A stretch of 64,000 nt of DNA. Source: Purshia tridentata (lineage: Eukaryota > Streptophyta > Magnoliopsida > Rosales > Rosaceae). The position numbers and the translations under genes are program-made. The notes under the pieces are model-generated. The model saw only the letters and a program-made list of their open reading frames with translations. It made no database searches and was not told the origin of the DNA. The DNA lies in NCBI GenBank assembly GCA_003254885.1, contig QANT01004056.1, forward strand, positions 1-64,000, in the 5' to 3' direction. Positions 12,073-26,100 of the stretch are shown one piece after another (positions within the stretch are counted from its first letter, which is position 1; every line of letters starts with the position of its first letter).

Positions 12073-15000
12073 CTAAATGAAAAGGAAGCCACTTTGAAAA
12101 AGGATCACAAGAACAAAGAAAAGTAAAACTCAACAAAGAATGTAACTCAAAGAACTATGCCAACTACTTTGGGATATAACCTAGTTTCCCAATAAGCTAA
12201 AATGTTATTACCAACCTCGTTTGAAAAATTATCAACTCTGTAGGGCATATACCCAGTCTCATCATCCGATATGAGAATCAAGTTTGTCCCAGAATTTCCA
12301 TGGAAGTTTCCAACAATCTTTTCATCTCCCATGGAGACATCAGCATTCTGCACTTCAACCCGTATCATATTTAATGAACCAGAAAGATAATTCCGCATTT
12401 TCACTTGAGTATCGCCAAGATGATCTGGCAAAAAGCCACCTGACCATTGCCATCCAGGTTCATTATACCGAATGGAAACCAGTAACTCCCTGCATAAGGT
12501 TGAAACATGAACAAGCAAGCGAGAGGGAAGAAAAAGAATGCTAGGAAAGAATATGAATAAAAGAAATCTCCAAGAAGCAGAGATAAATAAGTGGACAAAA
12601 TGGCTAGGAATATTCCTTGATTAGTTTAAGAAAAAGGAGTTCAGTGATGCCAATTTATTTTCTTCCTTTTACAGAAAAACATAACTTTATTAAATACAGA
12701 AATAATCAAGTACAAACACAACTAGTGGAAAAGACATCTACTCCACTCCAAACAATATAAAAAAGTCCAAAGCTGAAGGTTTCCTAATCATTACACCAAA
12801 CCATCCAAAATCTAAGAGACAAAAAAAAAAAATGCATTGGAGTTTCTCTCAGTACAAAAAATCCAGCCTAGTCAAGATGAATAACACTAATGGGAGCATC
12901 CCTAAAGATTCTAAGGCGGTACATTAAAAATTTTATTGTTCCCGATAACAAAATGTTATAAAATTTGTGTAGAGAATTGGAAAGGTAACTCATCCACTAA
13001 AAATTTCAAAGAAGTCATATATCAAGACCATATATCTTAGTTAAAGTTGAACTGGCCAAACCAAATTGAAAACTTAATCTTGATTCACAAATCTAAAGTC
13101 ACAGAAAGAATAAAATAAGGTAAAACATGTGTGGGAAATAAGATGAAAAAAAAATTCCTACGCTCATTAAACAAGAGATTTTAAAAGTTACTATGCAGAA
13201 ATAAGATCCTGCACAGGTAACTCCCCCAAAAAGAAAAAAAAAAAAAAAAAGAAGNAAAAAAAAAAAACAAGAAGCCTAGAAAATTCTGGTCACACTTCAT
13301 TTCACTTCCAGGATGTGCAGAAAAACAGTTCAAGTTTCCGAGAAAAGTAACTTCTTAGACAACAACATACTTTGTTTTCACTTCCTAAGAGTGATGAAGA
13401 ATACTGTTTGTATTTTAAATTTTGAATGTGAGCATGCATTCAACTTAAAAACAAACTGAAGATGGTTCAGCATGTACCTGGCTGTATCCATCCAGTGAAG
13501 ATGAGAATGTTCTCCTATGCCCAAATGAAAAACAAAATCAGTTCCTTTTTGCTTATAACATAAGTCCTTGCTGCATGCATTGCTGATGATGTACCTGTAA
13601 AATTAAGAAATTTTTTGAAAAGATACAGAAATAGACTAATAAGCATGTAAAATTGAGCATTGATTGCTGGTATTATTATTGGTACCTGGGCTGGAAAGTA
13701 ATGACACTTGTCCTCCCAGAAAATGGTGCAGCAACTGCACTTGAAGTTACAGACATCATGAATGCTGCATTTGATGATAATTGAGGAACAAGGACAGTAG
13801 TTGAATCACTAGGTGGAACAAGAGAAAACGGACTTGACCACAGAGAATTTGGCATATTTTCTGTTACATATTCAGGCAGACATCTGCTCGCTCTAACCAT
13901 AACTTCACTAGCAGAGGAAATTGGATTAGGAGAGAACATGCATGCTCTAACTCTTCCACGCTCATAACCATTATAGTTGGAATCTTTTAAGGTCAACTGA
14001 CTGCTTGAACTTGACCTTTTTTGTGAACTGTAAGAAAAAGAATTTTGACGGTCTAAATCACTCTTACTTGGAAGCTCATGAAAATTTGCTTCAGATTTCG
14101 ATGAGTTCAAAGGTTTGCTAGGAAATTTTTCTTTGTGTGGATTAGCATTCTCTCTAATTGAGACAATGTGAATGCTTGAGGAAGAAGAACTCCTCAGATT
14201 ATGTGACTCTGTAGCATGGGGATTATGGCTAGAAGATACCAGACCGAGACCATTTTTTTGGTCCTGAAGTAGTTCTTGTTCAGCCATATCATAACAAGAA
14301 GGAACAACGCAGCTTACTCCTTTCATATCAGTGGTAGATTCTGAAATGTAGAGAGGAAAACCAGTGCAATTATATAGCAGAAAGGGAACGAAAATAAAGA
14401 GTTCCCTAGCACCTGAAAATGCATCCATCACCTTTTCCACAGTAACATATATTGGACCTAAAACAAAGTAACACCAATATCATCAACAATTATAACATCA
14501 TAAACTTTCAACAAAAAAATAAACAGTATATGAATTACCATTTGATGAGTCTGTATGGAAGGCCACAATTTCAGAGAGTGAAAACTTCACCCCACCAAAC
14601 TTAGCCATTTTACAGAATGTTTCAGTACGCGGGAAATTTAAAATTGCTGGTTTGAAGCCATGCATATTGATCTCCAATCTCAGGTGATGAGAAGGATCAA
14701 CATTATGAAAGCAAGTTTCCACCTGGGGAAAAAAAGCAGAAGATAAATAAAACCCTCTTGAAAAATGGTTTTAACCTTTATAAGGATGGAGAACGACAGA
14801 GAGTATCACAGAACTCCTTATTCAGTCTGAAACAGATCTACTTAGCAAAATCAAATTACAAACCTCTGAAAGAGATGCAGTCCGAGTAATCCCACCACTT
14901 TCTATTGTCAATGTCAGTTCCTTAGGAAGGTAATTATTCACTACTAAAGGGATACTAAGGGTCACTTGGTGAACAAACTGCTTCTTTGACTCCTCTAACT

Positions 15001-18000
15001 TGTGCAATACTTGATCCCGACTTATAACTGTCTGCTTCAAAGTACTCTTGAGCTGTGGTGAAAAACTCTTCCTTGACCTAACAGATGAAGGTAAGCTGAT
15101 ATTTCTAACTGAAATGCAACATCGAAAGGGATCACTATTTGGATGAGCTGGATAGCAAACAAAGGACTTAAGAAATCCAATTTTACTCTCCTGCGAAAGC
15201 AGGTTTGAGAGGTTATAAACTTCACTCCAGAGATAAGAATCTCCAATTGGACGCCATCTAATCCTGCCAGCTTCAGCCAAATGTAGAGGCAGTGGTAACT
15301 CTTGGCCAGGGTAAATTGGATCTAAGATCTGAAATAGTAAAATGCATACAAAATTGTTAATTATATATCATTAAAAAAAACAAAATATCACAAGTCATAA
15401 AAATCAAAAATGTTTTTAGCTCCTACCATTGGGGACACACCAAATGGAATATCAAATCGAAGTTCCAACGGCATCGAAGTTGCATTTGAAATTATAACCT
15501 GAACATATGAAATGTAAGGAATATACGATAAACATAAGATCATATATCATAAATTGAGTTGGTGCAATACCGTTGAGTATAATCGTATTAACTTGCTGTA
15601 ACGCTGCACTGAAACATCAAACACAACAGGAACAACAAAACCACCAGTGGTATTTGTTCTATTATTTTCCACATTGTCATTGTATGCCATAGAAAAATCC
15701 ACGTCAAAGTAGGTAAGTCCTACAAGATCCATTGAAATAGGATCAGAAGGTGCTGACGTTCCATCAAATTGAATGGTAATATACTGATGAGGAACCCCAT
15801 TTGCCTTCTGTTCAAAAAGTCTCTCGGAAAAGTGTGCTGGCTTAACATGAATAAGTTGTTCCTTGGGATTATCATTGATATATATTGGAATAGACGAACC
15901 TGGTTGCACATATTTTCTATTCTTCATTTCTGAGACGGAATAGTGATCAGGATTAATTGGGCCTTGATAAACGCGATATATTAGAGGCAGAGATGTCAAA
16001 TTTTGAAGTACATAAGGAGCATATTTTCCTTCATATTTATAATCATCATATAATAATTTTTGGCTTTCAGGAAGATCATTTGGACCCATCAGAGCCCAAG
16101 CATCCTTAATCATCTCAAATGTCCTGAGAACACACTGCAAGGAACAATAATGAGATGCGTCATAAATTTTACAACTTATTAAAACCAATGTTTTTTTTAA
16201 TTATTATGAGAAACATAAACCTTTCATTACAGACACCAATGTAATTTTTTTGTTGAGAAAGCATAAATTCAGTACATAAAAAATAGCAGTCACTAAAATG
16301 TTTGTAATTTCCAGATTTGTTCCACAAGTTAATATAATTCTTGCATGGTTTCAAAGGTAAAGAGAGTCTAAAGTTGAATTCATTTTTAATTAGGACCGTT
16401 ACTTTTATGGTTGCAGTTGTTTTAATGTGTGGAGGCAAAACTAGAATCTAAAACGAGGGATCCCTGTTTTAATGTGTGGATGCAGAACTGGTATTTAAAA
16501 CAAGGGATCCCTCTTTTTAAGAAAAGAAACAAATGCATGTGAAGCCCACCTCCAATGTGGTCCAACAATCTGAACCAACTAAGGTCTTCAGTAAAGAACC
16601 ATCCATGCTATAAATCAACCAAATCAGAAATCATTTATTCATCTTACTGTGATCAAATAAATAGACAATGAGATTATCATAATTATAATCAAATAGTTAA
16701 TGACATCCAATTTGGCTGGTAATTCTTAAAGGAGGAAACTAAAATATTGACGGTTCGGGTCACTGGACCACACTGGGGTGGGCCTCAAAAATGTATATAT
16801 ATGGATCATGGTACCTGCATGAATATCCTATCGAATGTTTATACAGCAGGCACAAATGCATGTCAAGGTAGCATTTGAGAAGAATACAATTCCATAAATA
16901 ACAATAAAATCAAAATTGATGACGTGAGATCACTTTTTCAAATTTCCAGAGGTAGTGTATGATGTACCAATGTTTTTCAACAGTACATGCATAGGCCACC
17001 ATTTGCGTACTTTCCAATGTGTCTTTTAGTTGTGCAATTAATAAGAATGTCATTTGCGTTCAAATTATATGAAACGAAGGGTGGTCTGTTGACATTTACT
17101 GCAAATTAAAAGATATAACAGGCTAAGGGATTTAAAGAAGTTCACACCTCTATAAGAGACTCAGTGAAGTTCACATTAAGGTTGGCAGTTGATTTGAGAT
17201 GGATATCCGTCAAAATGGAGCTGTTGAGACTCATCTCTTGTTTTCTAATCACATTAACCTCAAACTGCCAAGGCTCAATAAATGGCTCCCAGAAGACCTT
17301 CAGTCATTATAAGCAGATACAGGAAGCTATTAGAATATCATTCGTACTCAAACAGGTGTGGAAGTAATGATTTGGTGATTATATACCTTGTGAATGTTAT
17401 TGTAATTCACTTGAATGTCACCACTGACAGAACCTTTGAGGTTGTTTTGAGTTACATTAACATGCAAGAGGATTTTCCTCATAAGAATTTGAAAGAGGGG
17501 TCCACTACAACTCCACTACATCAAAGGCAAACAGGAATCATTAGCATGGCAAGCCTCATACATTTAGAAGACAGACTAAGAGCCCACCATTTTATACTGG
17601 GTAATCAATAATATAAAATAAAAAAGTCAAGGAAAAATTAATTCAAAGTCCTTGGTCAATATATAAAAGAGGACTGACAAAAGTTACAAAATAAAAGCTA
17701 GATTGATAGTATCCTAAATGCATGATTCCTCATTTAATAATAAGAATGACCCAACACACAAGTTATTCAAAATAAATGAAAATAGTTAAAAAAATGCTAA
17801 TAAAATAGTTAAATCAAGATGCACCTACATGAATAGTTGTTTTATTATCTTGGTCAGACACCTATATGAATAAGTATCAAATATTTGAAATTATCAATAT
17901 ACAACTAATTGACAGAAATAATATGCTTCAAGAAATAATCAAGGAGCCTACTATTTTGTTTATGCATTGCTATGAAAATTGGACACCAAAATCAGAGTCA

Positions 18001-21000
18001 CAGGGATCATGGGCCTTGACTACACATTTATTGAATAAGCTCAATTTAATTTTAGTTAAATAGACAAATTAACATATAGTTTCTCTCTAAGAAGACTTTT
18101 AAATCACTTTATAAGGGTCGAAGGTGCTGTAACATAAAGTTGCAGATCACTTTATTAGGTTTCATAAGGATGTATATTTGTCTGAAAACCTCTTTCCATG
18201 GCCATGAAAAATATATCCAGAAACTTCACACTAAGCATCATTTATGAGATTGAGATACAAACTTTTCCCCCATGTAGTGTTGAATGCAATTAAGAGAAGC
18301 TTTAAAAAATAACCTTAATTAGGTTTCATAGTACTAGATCTTAAGCAGCTGAATTGCATATGTTAAATTCAAACAGAAAAGTTTATTTTAAGAAGACATA
18401 ATAAATCAAAATTAAGGGAAAAAGAGAGAGAGAGAGAAAATAGAAAATATGTTTTTTTAATGGAATAAAAATTAATTGATATAGCTTCAAAACCTAAGGT
18501 CACATGAAAACAATGAGTTGGCTATACATAGTCAAGAAGATCAACATACCCTTCCATCACTTAGCAGAAAAGAAACCTTTCTTAGTTGGACTTTAAAAAC
18601 AAGTCCACCATACGAAAATTGAGAAGGCCCTCCTTCAGTTGCATTGAATGGTACACCATGCCAAAAGTAGAGAATGCTATGTGAAATCCATATGTCTAAA
18701 TAATCACATTGAACATCCACTTCAACATGCAGAAGCTCCATCTGTTTATCCTTAATCTCAGCTTCCAAAAAAACCTGACATATCTGGAAAAGAGGCCAAG
18801 ATTGAACATTTTCATCCTTACTTAGCAATACCATGCCATTCAGTTTTTCCATGGTGGACTTCACTTTCACATTTTTTCCATCAACAAGAAGTTCACTACT
18901 TTTACTGTGTATGGTAACTGCAAGGGAACTAAAGTTTTTTCCCTTATCTGTGCCAGATGAATCATTTGGATGGCCCTCTCCATGACCTTCATCTACCTGA
19001 TATTCCCCCCAAGCTCCCTCGCCAATCCAGAGAGGAAAGTGAAATGTAACACAAATATTTTCTGACCTCACAATCAGAACATCAGCCTCCTGCTTTATGT
19101 TGTCAGGCTCACTCATGGATAATTGTCCAGGATAAGATTTGAAAAAGTCAATAGCCTCAGTCCAGTAAGACAAATGTAACCATAAATCAACAGAAGGAAA
19201 AGAAATCCATAGTTCATTTTCACCGTGATTTTCTTTTGAAAGAGAAAAATCAAGAACTGATGAGGTGGGGCATGTGGACTTGCATCTTGCTAATACAACA
19301 GAATTAGGCAATGAATATAATGCTATGGAAGAGAAACTAAGAGCTACACTTAAGAGAATGTCATTTTTCAATGATATGGAACACATAAATTGCATTTCAG
19401 CCTTAGCAATGGGTTCTTTGGAGTCTCTTCTGCAGCGATTCAACTGTATCGACAATGAATTGAAATAGCATCTAACTTCTGTAAGTGTAATGCTTGAAAC
19501 AACAGGTGAAACTGCATTATTCTGTTCTGGGTGCCTCTTTATCTGGAGAAACTGTAGAACATCTTTGAAACATTTAGATAGATCAGAAACCAAGGAAAAT
19601 CGATTTACGACATCAATTAGTCCCTCAAATCCATAAAAAACCTGAACATCTGTAAAGAAAAAGAGCATTGGTCAATAACTTCATAATGCCACATAATAAG
19701 AAAATAGTGAAATGATTTTGGTTTAAAACTCGAATATAAAATATGAAACTCTCACCCTCCGCCATAACTTGACAGTTTGTAATCCTCGCCATGATACATG
19801 TGGTTGAGAGAGAACTTTTACTTGAGGATTCATTTTCGCAAGGTATCCTCACCCAAACATCAGCACACAGGGGTGCAATTAATGGAATATCTTGATCAAA
19901 CTTTAAGCAACTATATCCATCATCCTTCAAAGACAGGAATGATAGAAACAAGTCTCGTCCAAATAAATTTAAACAGTGATTTCTTTTAGCAAGTTTATGT
20001 TCAGGAACCCAACATTCAGGAGGAATGTCCTTTGATACATTATTTAAACTGCTGCTCTGAATAAAACTACAATACAACTGCTGAAGTTCAGTCTTCAGAA
20101 ATTGACCCTCATTGCTTTCCACAGGCAAAATCAAAGTCGAGTCTAGTATCTCAATCTTATATACAAAGGAATACTCATTTTCAGTCTCAGCGTATTCATG
20201 CCCTGTGACAGGCTGCTCATTTGAATCTGAGCTCCAATCAGACATTGAAAAGTAACCAATTATTATGGCCAGATATTCAGGAGGTAAAATGCAATATACA
20301 TGCTGAATGCTGAAGCATATATCAAAACGAGAACTCAATCCCCTACAGTTTTCTTTTCTCACACGTATATTTAAAATGGGAGATAAACTCGGCAGTGAGG
20401 GTCCCCACAGAAACTCACGTAAGTTCTGTGAACACCAAGATGAAGTGAGAACTAAACCCTCTGTAGAAATCAATATATCGAAGTAGTTTTCAGAAATGAA
20501 TACAGAAGATTTAGACGTAGGCAGGGTAACCGTTCCAATGATGCTTGAAGAATCATGAAAATGTACTCTGATTCCACAGAGATTTAAATCAACAATAAAC
20601 ATACTACTAGTGTCAGCAGAACTGCCAGACACAACAGATGTGGACTTTAACGGTGGGGCATGAAAATTTTTAGATACCTTCTTTGTGCTGAATTGTGGAC
20701 TGATGATTCTGCTGTCCCTTAAACTGAAATACTTTCTCCACTCATGACTGGCATAAAGCAAAGAACTTTCAAGGCTACCAAGGGAACCAATATTGCATAG
20801 CGTAACAAAAGGAAAAGAATCCAAAGGTATGCTTGCATGCTCAGAGGACCCGGTTTCTAAAAAGTTAGAGAAACCAAACCTTTGAAACCCAAAACCAGAA
20901 ACCTTTTGTGGATTCCCAGCATCCACAGATGAGCTAAAGGAGTTCATACCATGATTAGGTGCACCATATGTAGATAATTTATCAAAAAATGCAATCAGAA

Positions 21001-23141
21001 GCCTGACCACATATGGGTAGCAATGGAAATCAGTGTTATTCAAACATATTCTACATTTTTGGTGAACTGACTCCTTTTTAGAAGATTCACTATGAAAAAT
21101 AAAGCATGCTTCATTATTTACAATGCTTTTGGCAAAATCATCACTTCTGCAGCTAGTATCATGTTGGTGTAAAGCACTAGTAGAGGACTGATTTCCGGAT
21201 GAATACAGAATATGGATATCACTTTCACCAGTCAAAGAAGAAGTGGAGATACTCAACGCTTTGACAAAGATCCAGCAGTGTTCAAATTCTGCAAGAGCAT
21301 AGCTGCATTTTGAAAAAAGAAGCATCAAGTTCAATTTTCAGAGCAAGGGGTTAGTCATACAATTTCACAAATCTTTGGGCCACTGATATTAACTGCTTTC
21401 AATTGAAGGGGTATAGACATTATAAATAATAATAAAAATATACATACTGCAATTTCTATGGAGTGTGTGCTACAAGCAAGCACCATTTTTTGTTTAATAA
21501 ACATAAGATTTATTTACCAAAAAGAAAGAAAACTACAAATAGTATGAAGTCAACTAAAATCATATTACCTTCATTTAACCAACCACCCACCCCCCCAAAA
21601 CACCCAATCCCAAAAAAAAGAAAAAAAAAACCTAGCACAAAACAAATTTATTATAGGTTTTCCCAAAATGGTCTAGCATGCTACTAGTTCACGGAATGAA
21701 TGAGTGGTAAAAAGTGCAGGTGTGTGTACCCGATATCCAATTGCCGGAAAGCAAGCATAATAGATGAGATATTTTCTTTCTCATTTTCAAGTTCTACTTG
21801 AAATCTGACTGTCTCCAGTTTGACATGGGTAGAGAAACCGAAAACAGGAGTCCTTGATCCATTTGATGTAACATTAAGTGAATCACTAGTTTCCAAGGAC
21901 AGAGATTCAGACCTCGATTGCAGATTACTCAGATACACGATCAATCCCAGAATTGCACCATATATAGATGGAGAAAAGTGTGCATGAAGGGATGATACAA
22001 TGATATATACCTGAAATCAACAGAAAAAAAAACAACCAAACTAAAACATAAATGTTATTCCCGTATATGAAATTATACTAGAAAAAATTAGAACAGTTTC
22101 TTGATGCAAAGCAGGCTACCATTTGATAAATTTAGTCAGTGTACCATTGCTTTCAAAAGCTAAAACTATTAGGATATGAACCAACAATTATTTCATATTC
22201 AATCACTCCCACTCACATGTGGGCCATTTCCCACCACTAGAGAACCCAACAAGTGGAATTCAAGTTATAATGGGAAGTTACAATAAGAGGATTCAAATTT
22301 AGGATCTCTTGCTCTGATACCTTATGGTCCACACTATTCCAAACATGTGGAATTCCATTATAAAAAAACCCACAATAAGGTTCTCAATAATTAAAAAAAT
22401 ATGAAGTGCAATGGTAATACTGCTAAATGTCAATCAAGACAGAATGAGGTTTTATCTTTCCAAAAAAAAGGCAGTTATTTACTACGGCACATACCTCCAA
22501 CTGTTTCAATATTGATTCATCTGCAATCAAGCAATGTGCCAAGGAGATAGAAGCACTAAGTTTCTCCAAGATAGGGATTGGAAAAGAATAAGAAGGCACA
22601 GATATCTTCATCTGCACAATATCATTATTAGCACTAATTTGATCCTAAGAAATCTACAGAAAATGAATCGAGTACAGAGTATCTAAATAGAACCTTACCT
22701 CGAAATCATTTAACTTGACCTCAAAGTGATTGTAGAGATCTTGAAGTTGGAAGGGCAGATCAAGATTACAATTGGAAACTGAAGTTAAGAAGTGCTTCAG
22801 AGTATGTGATTGCTCATCACCTGATGGGTGAGATCCCAGATCACATCTAGTCATAAAAAGAAGAGACCCTGCTTCAAATACCTGTCAAAAATTGCATTGA
22901 AAAAGAGACATGAAAAAAATCAAAGAACTTCAGTTTACTCTTAAGACAGCATTAAGCAATAAATTGGTTTTTTAACTTTTAGTTAAAAAAATAATATCAA
23001 CCATGGAGCAATTATTCTCACAAAGCACATACAATAATAAAACTACACACCATGTATATGTATTGCAACTTCTTGCAAGTGGAGACTATTTGGGTATTGG
23101 GCCAATAAAAATGCAATCACCCTTTGGCGGTGTGCAGTATT

Positions 23142-23174
<33 letters not shown>

Positions 23175-26100
23175 GTCAATACAATATCCAGGAGCAAAAA
23201 TTTATGACAGGACTTGTATTTCTCTCATCCCAAAATGTTCAGATGCAGAAGAGTTGTGGAATATAGACCAAGCAGATTGATTTCAATTTTGTATGACATT
23301 ATCTCAAAGGTATTATCTTAAAGATAGCAGGATTTGTTAGGTGATGCAATTTTAGCTTCACAATGGGAATTTCAAGGTGAGATAAATTATAGATCGGTGT
23401 AGATGGCTAATGAATAGGTGGAAAAAGTGAAGAAAATGAAGATAGAAGGGTTGCTTTTTGAGATTGACTTTGAGAAGGTGTATCTCATGTGGAGGGAAAA
23501 ATGTTGATGGGGTGGCCATGTTTTGGCTGCTAATCTACTCACTTGCCAAGGCTCTCACTCTTTTTAAAAAGAAAAAATTATATATATGAGAAACAAAACT
23601 TTCAGTAAACAGAAGAAAGAGAACAAAACAGAGAACAAGAAGGTGGAGGTGTGATGTGGCTGTGTTTTGGGTAGTGTGGCTTGAGAGAAATAGGAGGATT
23701 TTTTACAGCTTCAGGGAAGAGGAAGTGGAGACAATGTGGGATAACTTCAATCTTGGTCTTCCTTGTGGCAGTCAAATTTTTTAGAGTTCAGGGATATACC
23801 ATTTTTTGTTATTAATGCATATTGAGGGGGACTATATAAAGGGTGGGCTGCTATAGTAATGGAACATATATGCTTTGATTGGTAGCTTGTTAGTTTCATT
23901 TTCAGATGACACCTTGTGTAAACTCTGTTTGAACTTCTCATTTTGTTAATAAAATCTTGTTTCTCATAAAATGAAAAAGAAAATACAATCATAAAAATAA
24001 AAATAAAATGTCAAAAAAAAAAAAGATTTTTTTCAAAATGTTAATCAAGGGAATTACCAAGTTATGCTGCTTGGATATTGCATCTCTCCAAGGAAAATTT
24101 ATGATAATATTGAAGATACTAACATCCCACACTACTTTCCTATGACTTGATAGAATGTATCTGCAAATAAGAACATTTATATAACAGATGATAAGGAAAT
24201 TCAAAGGATTTATATAACAGAATATAAGGGAATTCAAAGGTTTTTTATAACAGAACATAAGGATATTCAAAAGATTTATATAATATTTATCCCGTTGCTG
24301 CAGGATGTAAGGGCATTGAAATGCATAGGCAAATTTTTGTGTCGCTCTCGTTCAAGGCTTAGGGTTTTGGCCAAATCCCTAAACCTTAAAGAGTTTCTAC
24401 ACCCTGAAGTCATCAAACTTGCTGGGGAAAACTTTAAAAATAGCTAAACCTGCAAAAATAGCAATGTTGCAGAAAAAATGCATGGGTGTTCAAATGCCCT
24501 TGCATGGCATTCAAACGCTCAGGCATCCTGCAGCAACGAGATCCCGCACTTGGAAGTCACTGAGGGAATAATATATATCAGTTTGATAAAGGTTGACAAT
24601 ATCATAGACGTCAATAATTCTTATAGGGAGAAAAGTAATGGAACACTGCAAATAACAAGAAGAAAACTTACTCAGCTTTTGACAACAGTCGACTATTGAC
24701 ATTTTCTATCCCATTTAGCGACAAGAGTACCTGCATCAGGCCATATTTTAAATTTCAGGAATAAAATGAGAATCGTTAGTCACTTATTAATTTGGAGAGG
24801 GAAGCAGGTCCTTAAGCATTGTGAACGAAACATTTCGGACTTGAATCATTTTTCCTTGAGAAATACAAAACAGAGAACATTGCTAAAATGGTATGTTCTA
24901 TATTTATTAGGGCTTTATACTAATTTTTTATACAAGGCGTCTGGAGATAGTTATCATGTGCACTAATTTTCAAATATATATCAAGCGATAATAACTATCA
25001 AAAGCAAATAACACAGGGCATAAAACAAACCTCCAAATGTCGACAAGAAAAAAATATTGAAAAAAATTTGGAAGACATTTCATAAATAAAAACATAAATT
25101 GACAAAGAACTCAATTTATTAAGAAAACAAATTCAATGTGGAATTGAAACTACCAGTCATTAGAAATTTTACAAAATCAATGACAACAAGAAGGGGAAGG
25201 GTGACTATTATGCTATTTTATTCCAACTAAACTTTCAAAATATAATAACATATAAACTTTATAAAAAATAAGAAATGGAGAAATCCGGTGTGATCATTTC
25301 AGATGCGCAGCATTACATCTTTTCATATAATCCATGCAACCTAATGACAATAAATTCTCAATCTTTACACAAACTTGATATCCTGAGTTTATTAATTCCA
25401 AAAACAAAAATAAATCTGGATCTGAAAACAATATAAGCAACTTAGAATCAACTGGTGCATGAAAGATAGACGACAGACAAATTTTAAGAGAGAGAGAGAG
25501 AGAGAGGTAATATCAAGTCTAAACAGAGTTAATCATAATTATGCAAGGAAAGGGCACCAAAAACCAAAACAGAGAGAAACAAATGTATATATCAATTCTT
25601 ACCCTTCCATGCTGACTTTCAAAAGATTTTAAAACTCCAAAAAAATCCATCAAATTTAGGAAAAATTCTGCATCAATAGTAACTTCCAATGGTTGAAGCA
25701 TGCCCTGAGTAGATGTGTTGCAATAGAGCAACTGTCAGACTAATGATAAACACCAAATTATATCCAAGAGAGGACTGTTAAATAACCTACTTGATATCTC
25801 AGAGAAATAGATGGTAATGGTACCTTAATGGACAATTCGACCTCAAGGTTTGGTGACACATCCACTTGCAATCTAAAGGAAGGGTGTTCATTGTCCAGTA
25901 CGTTCTTCTCAGTAGTTGGCTGAAAAGTGAATGGTCAATCACAGGACTGCCTACTAGAAGAACTATGGTACAAGGAACAGTATCCCAACAACCATGTATC
26001 AATAGAGGCATTCAGGCACGTGGTTAATCGGTTTGAAACAGTACAAGAAACAGTATCCCAACACCCATGAGTGGTAAAATTCTGAAGTTAAACTGCATCG

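Noticed and set aside
16548-16608. Possible extra VPS13 exon with AG and GT at its edges
   Set aside because: Its phase does not fit the standard donor of the previous exon, and the neighbouring exons join in phase to give the expected NFTESLIE-CVLRTFEMIKD sequence without it.
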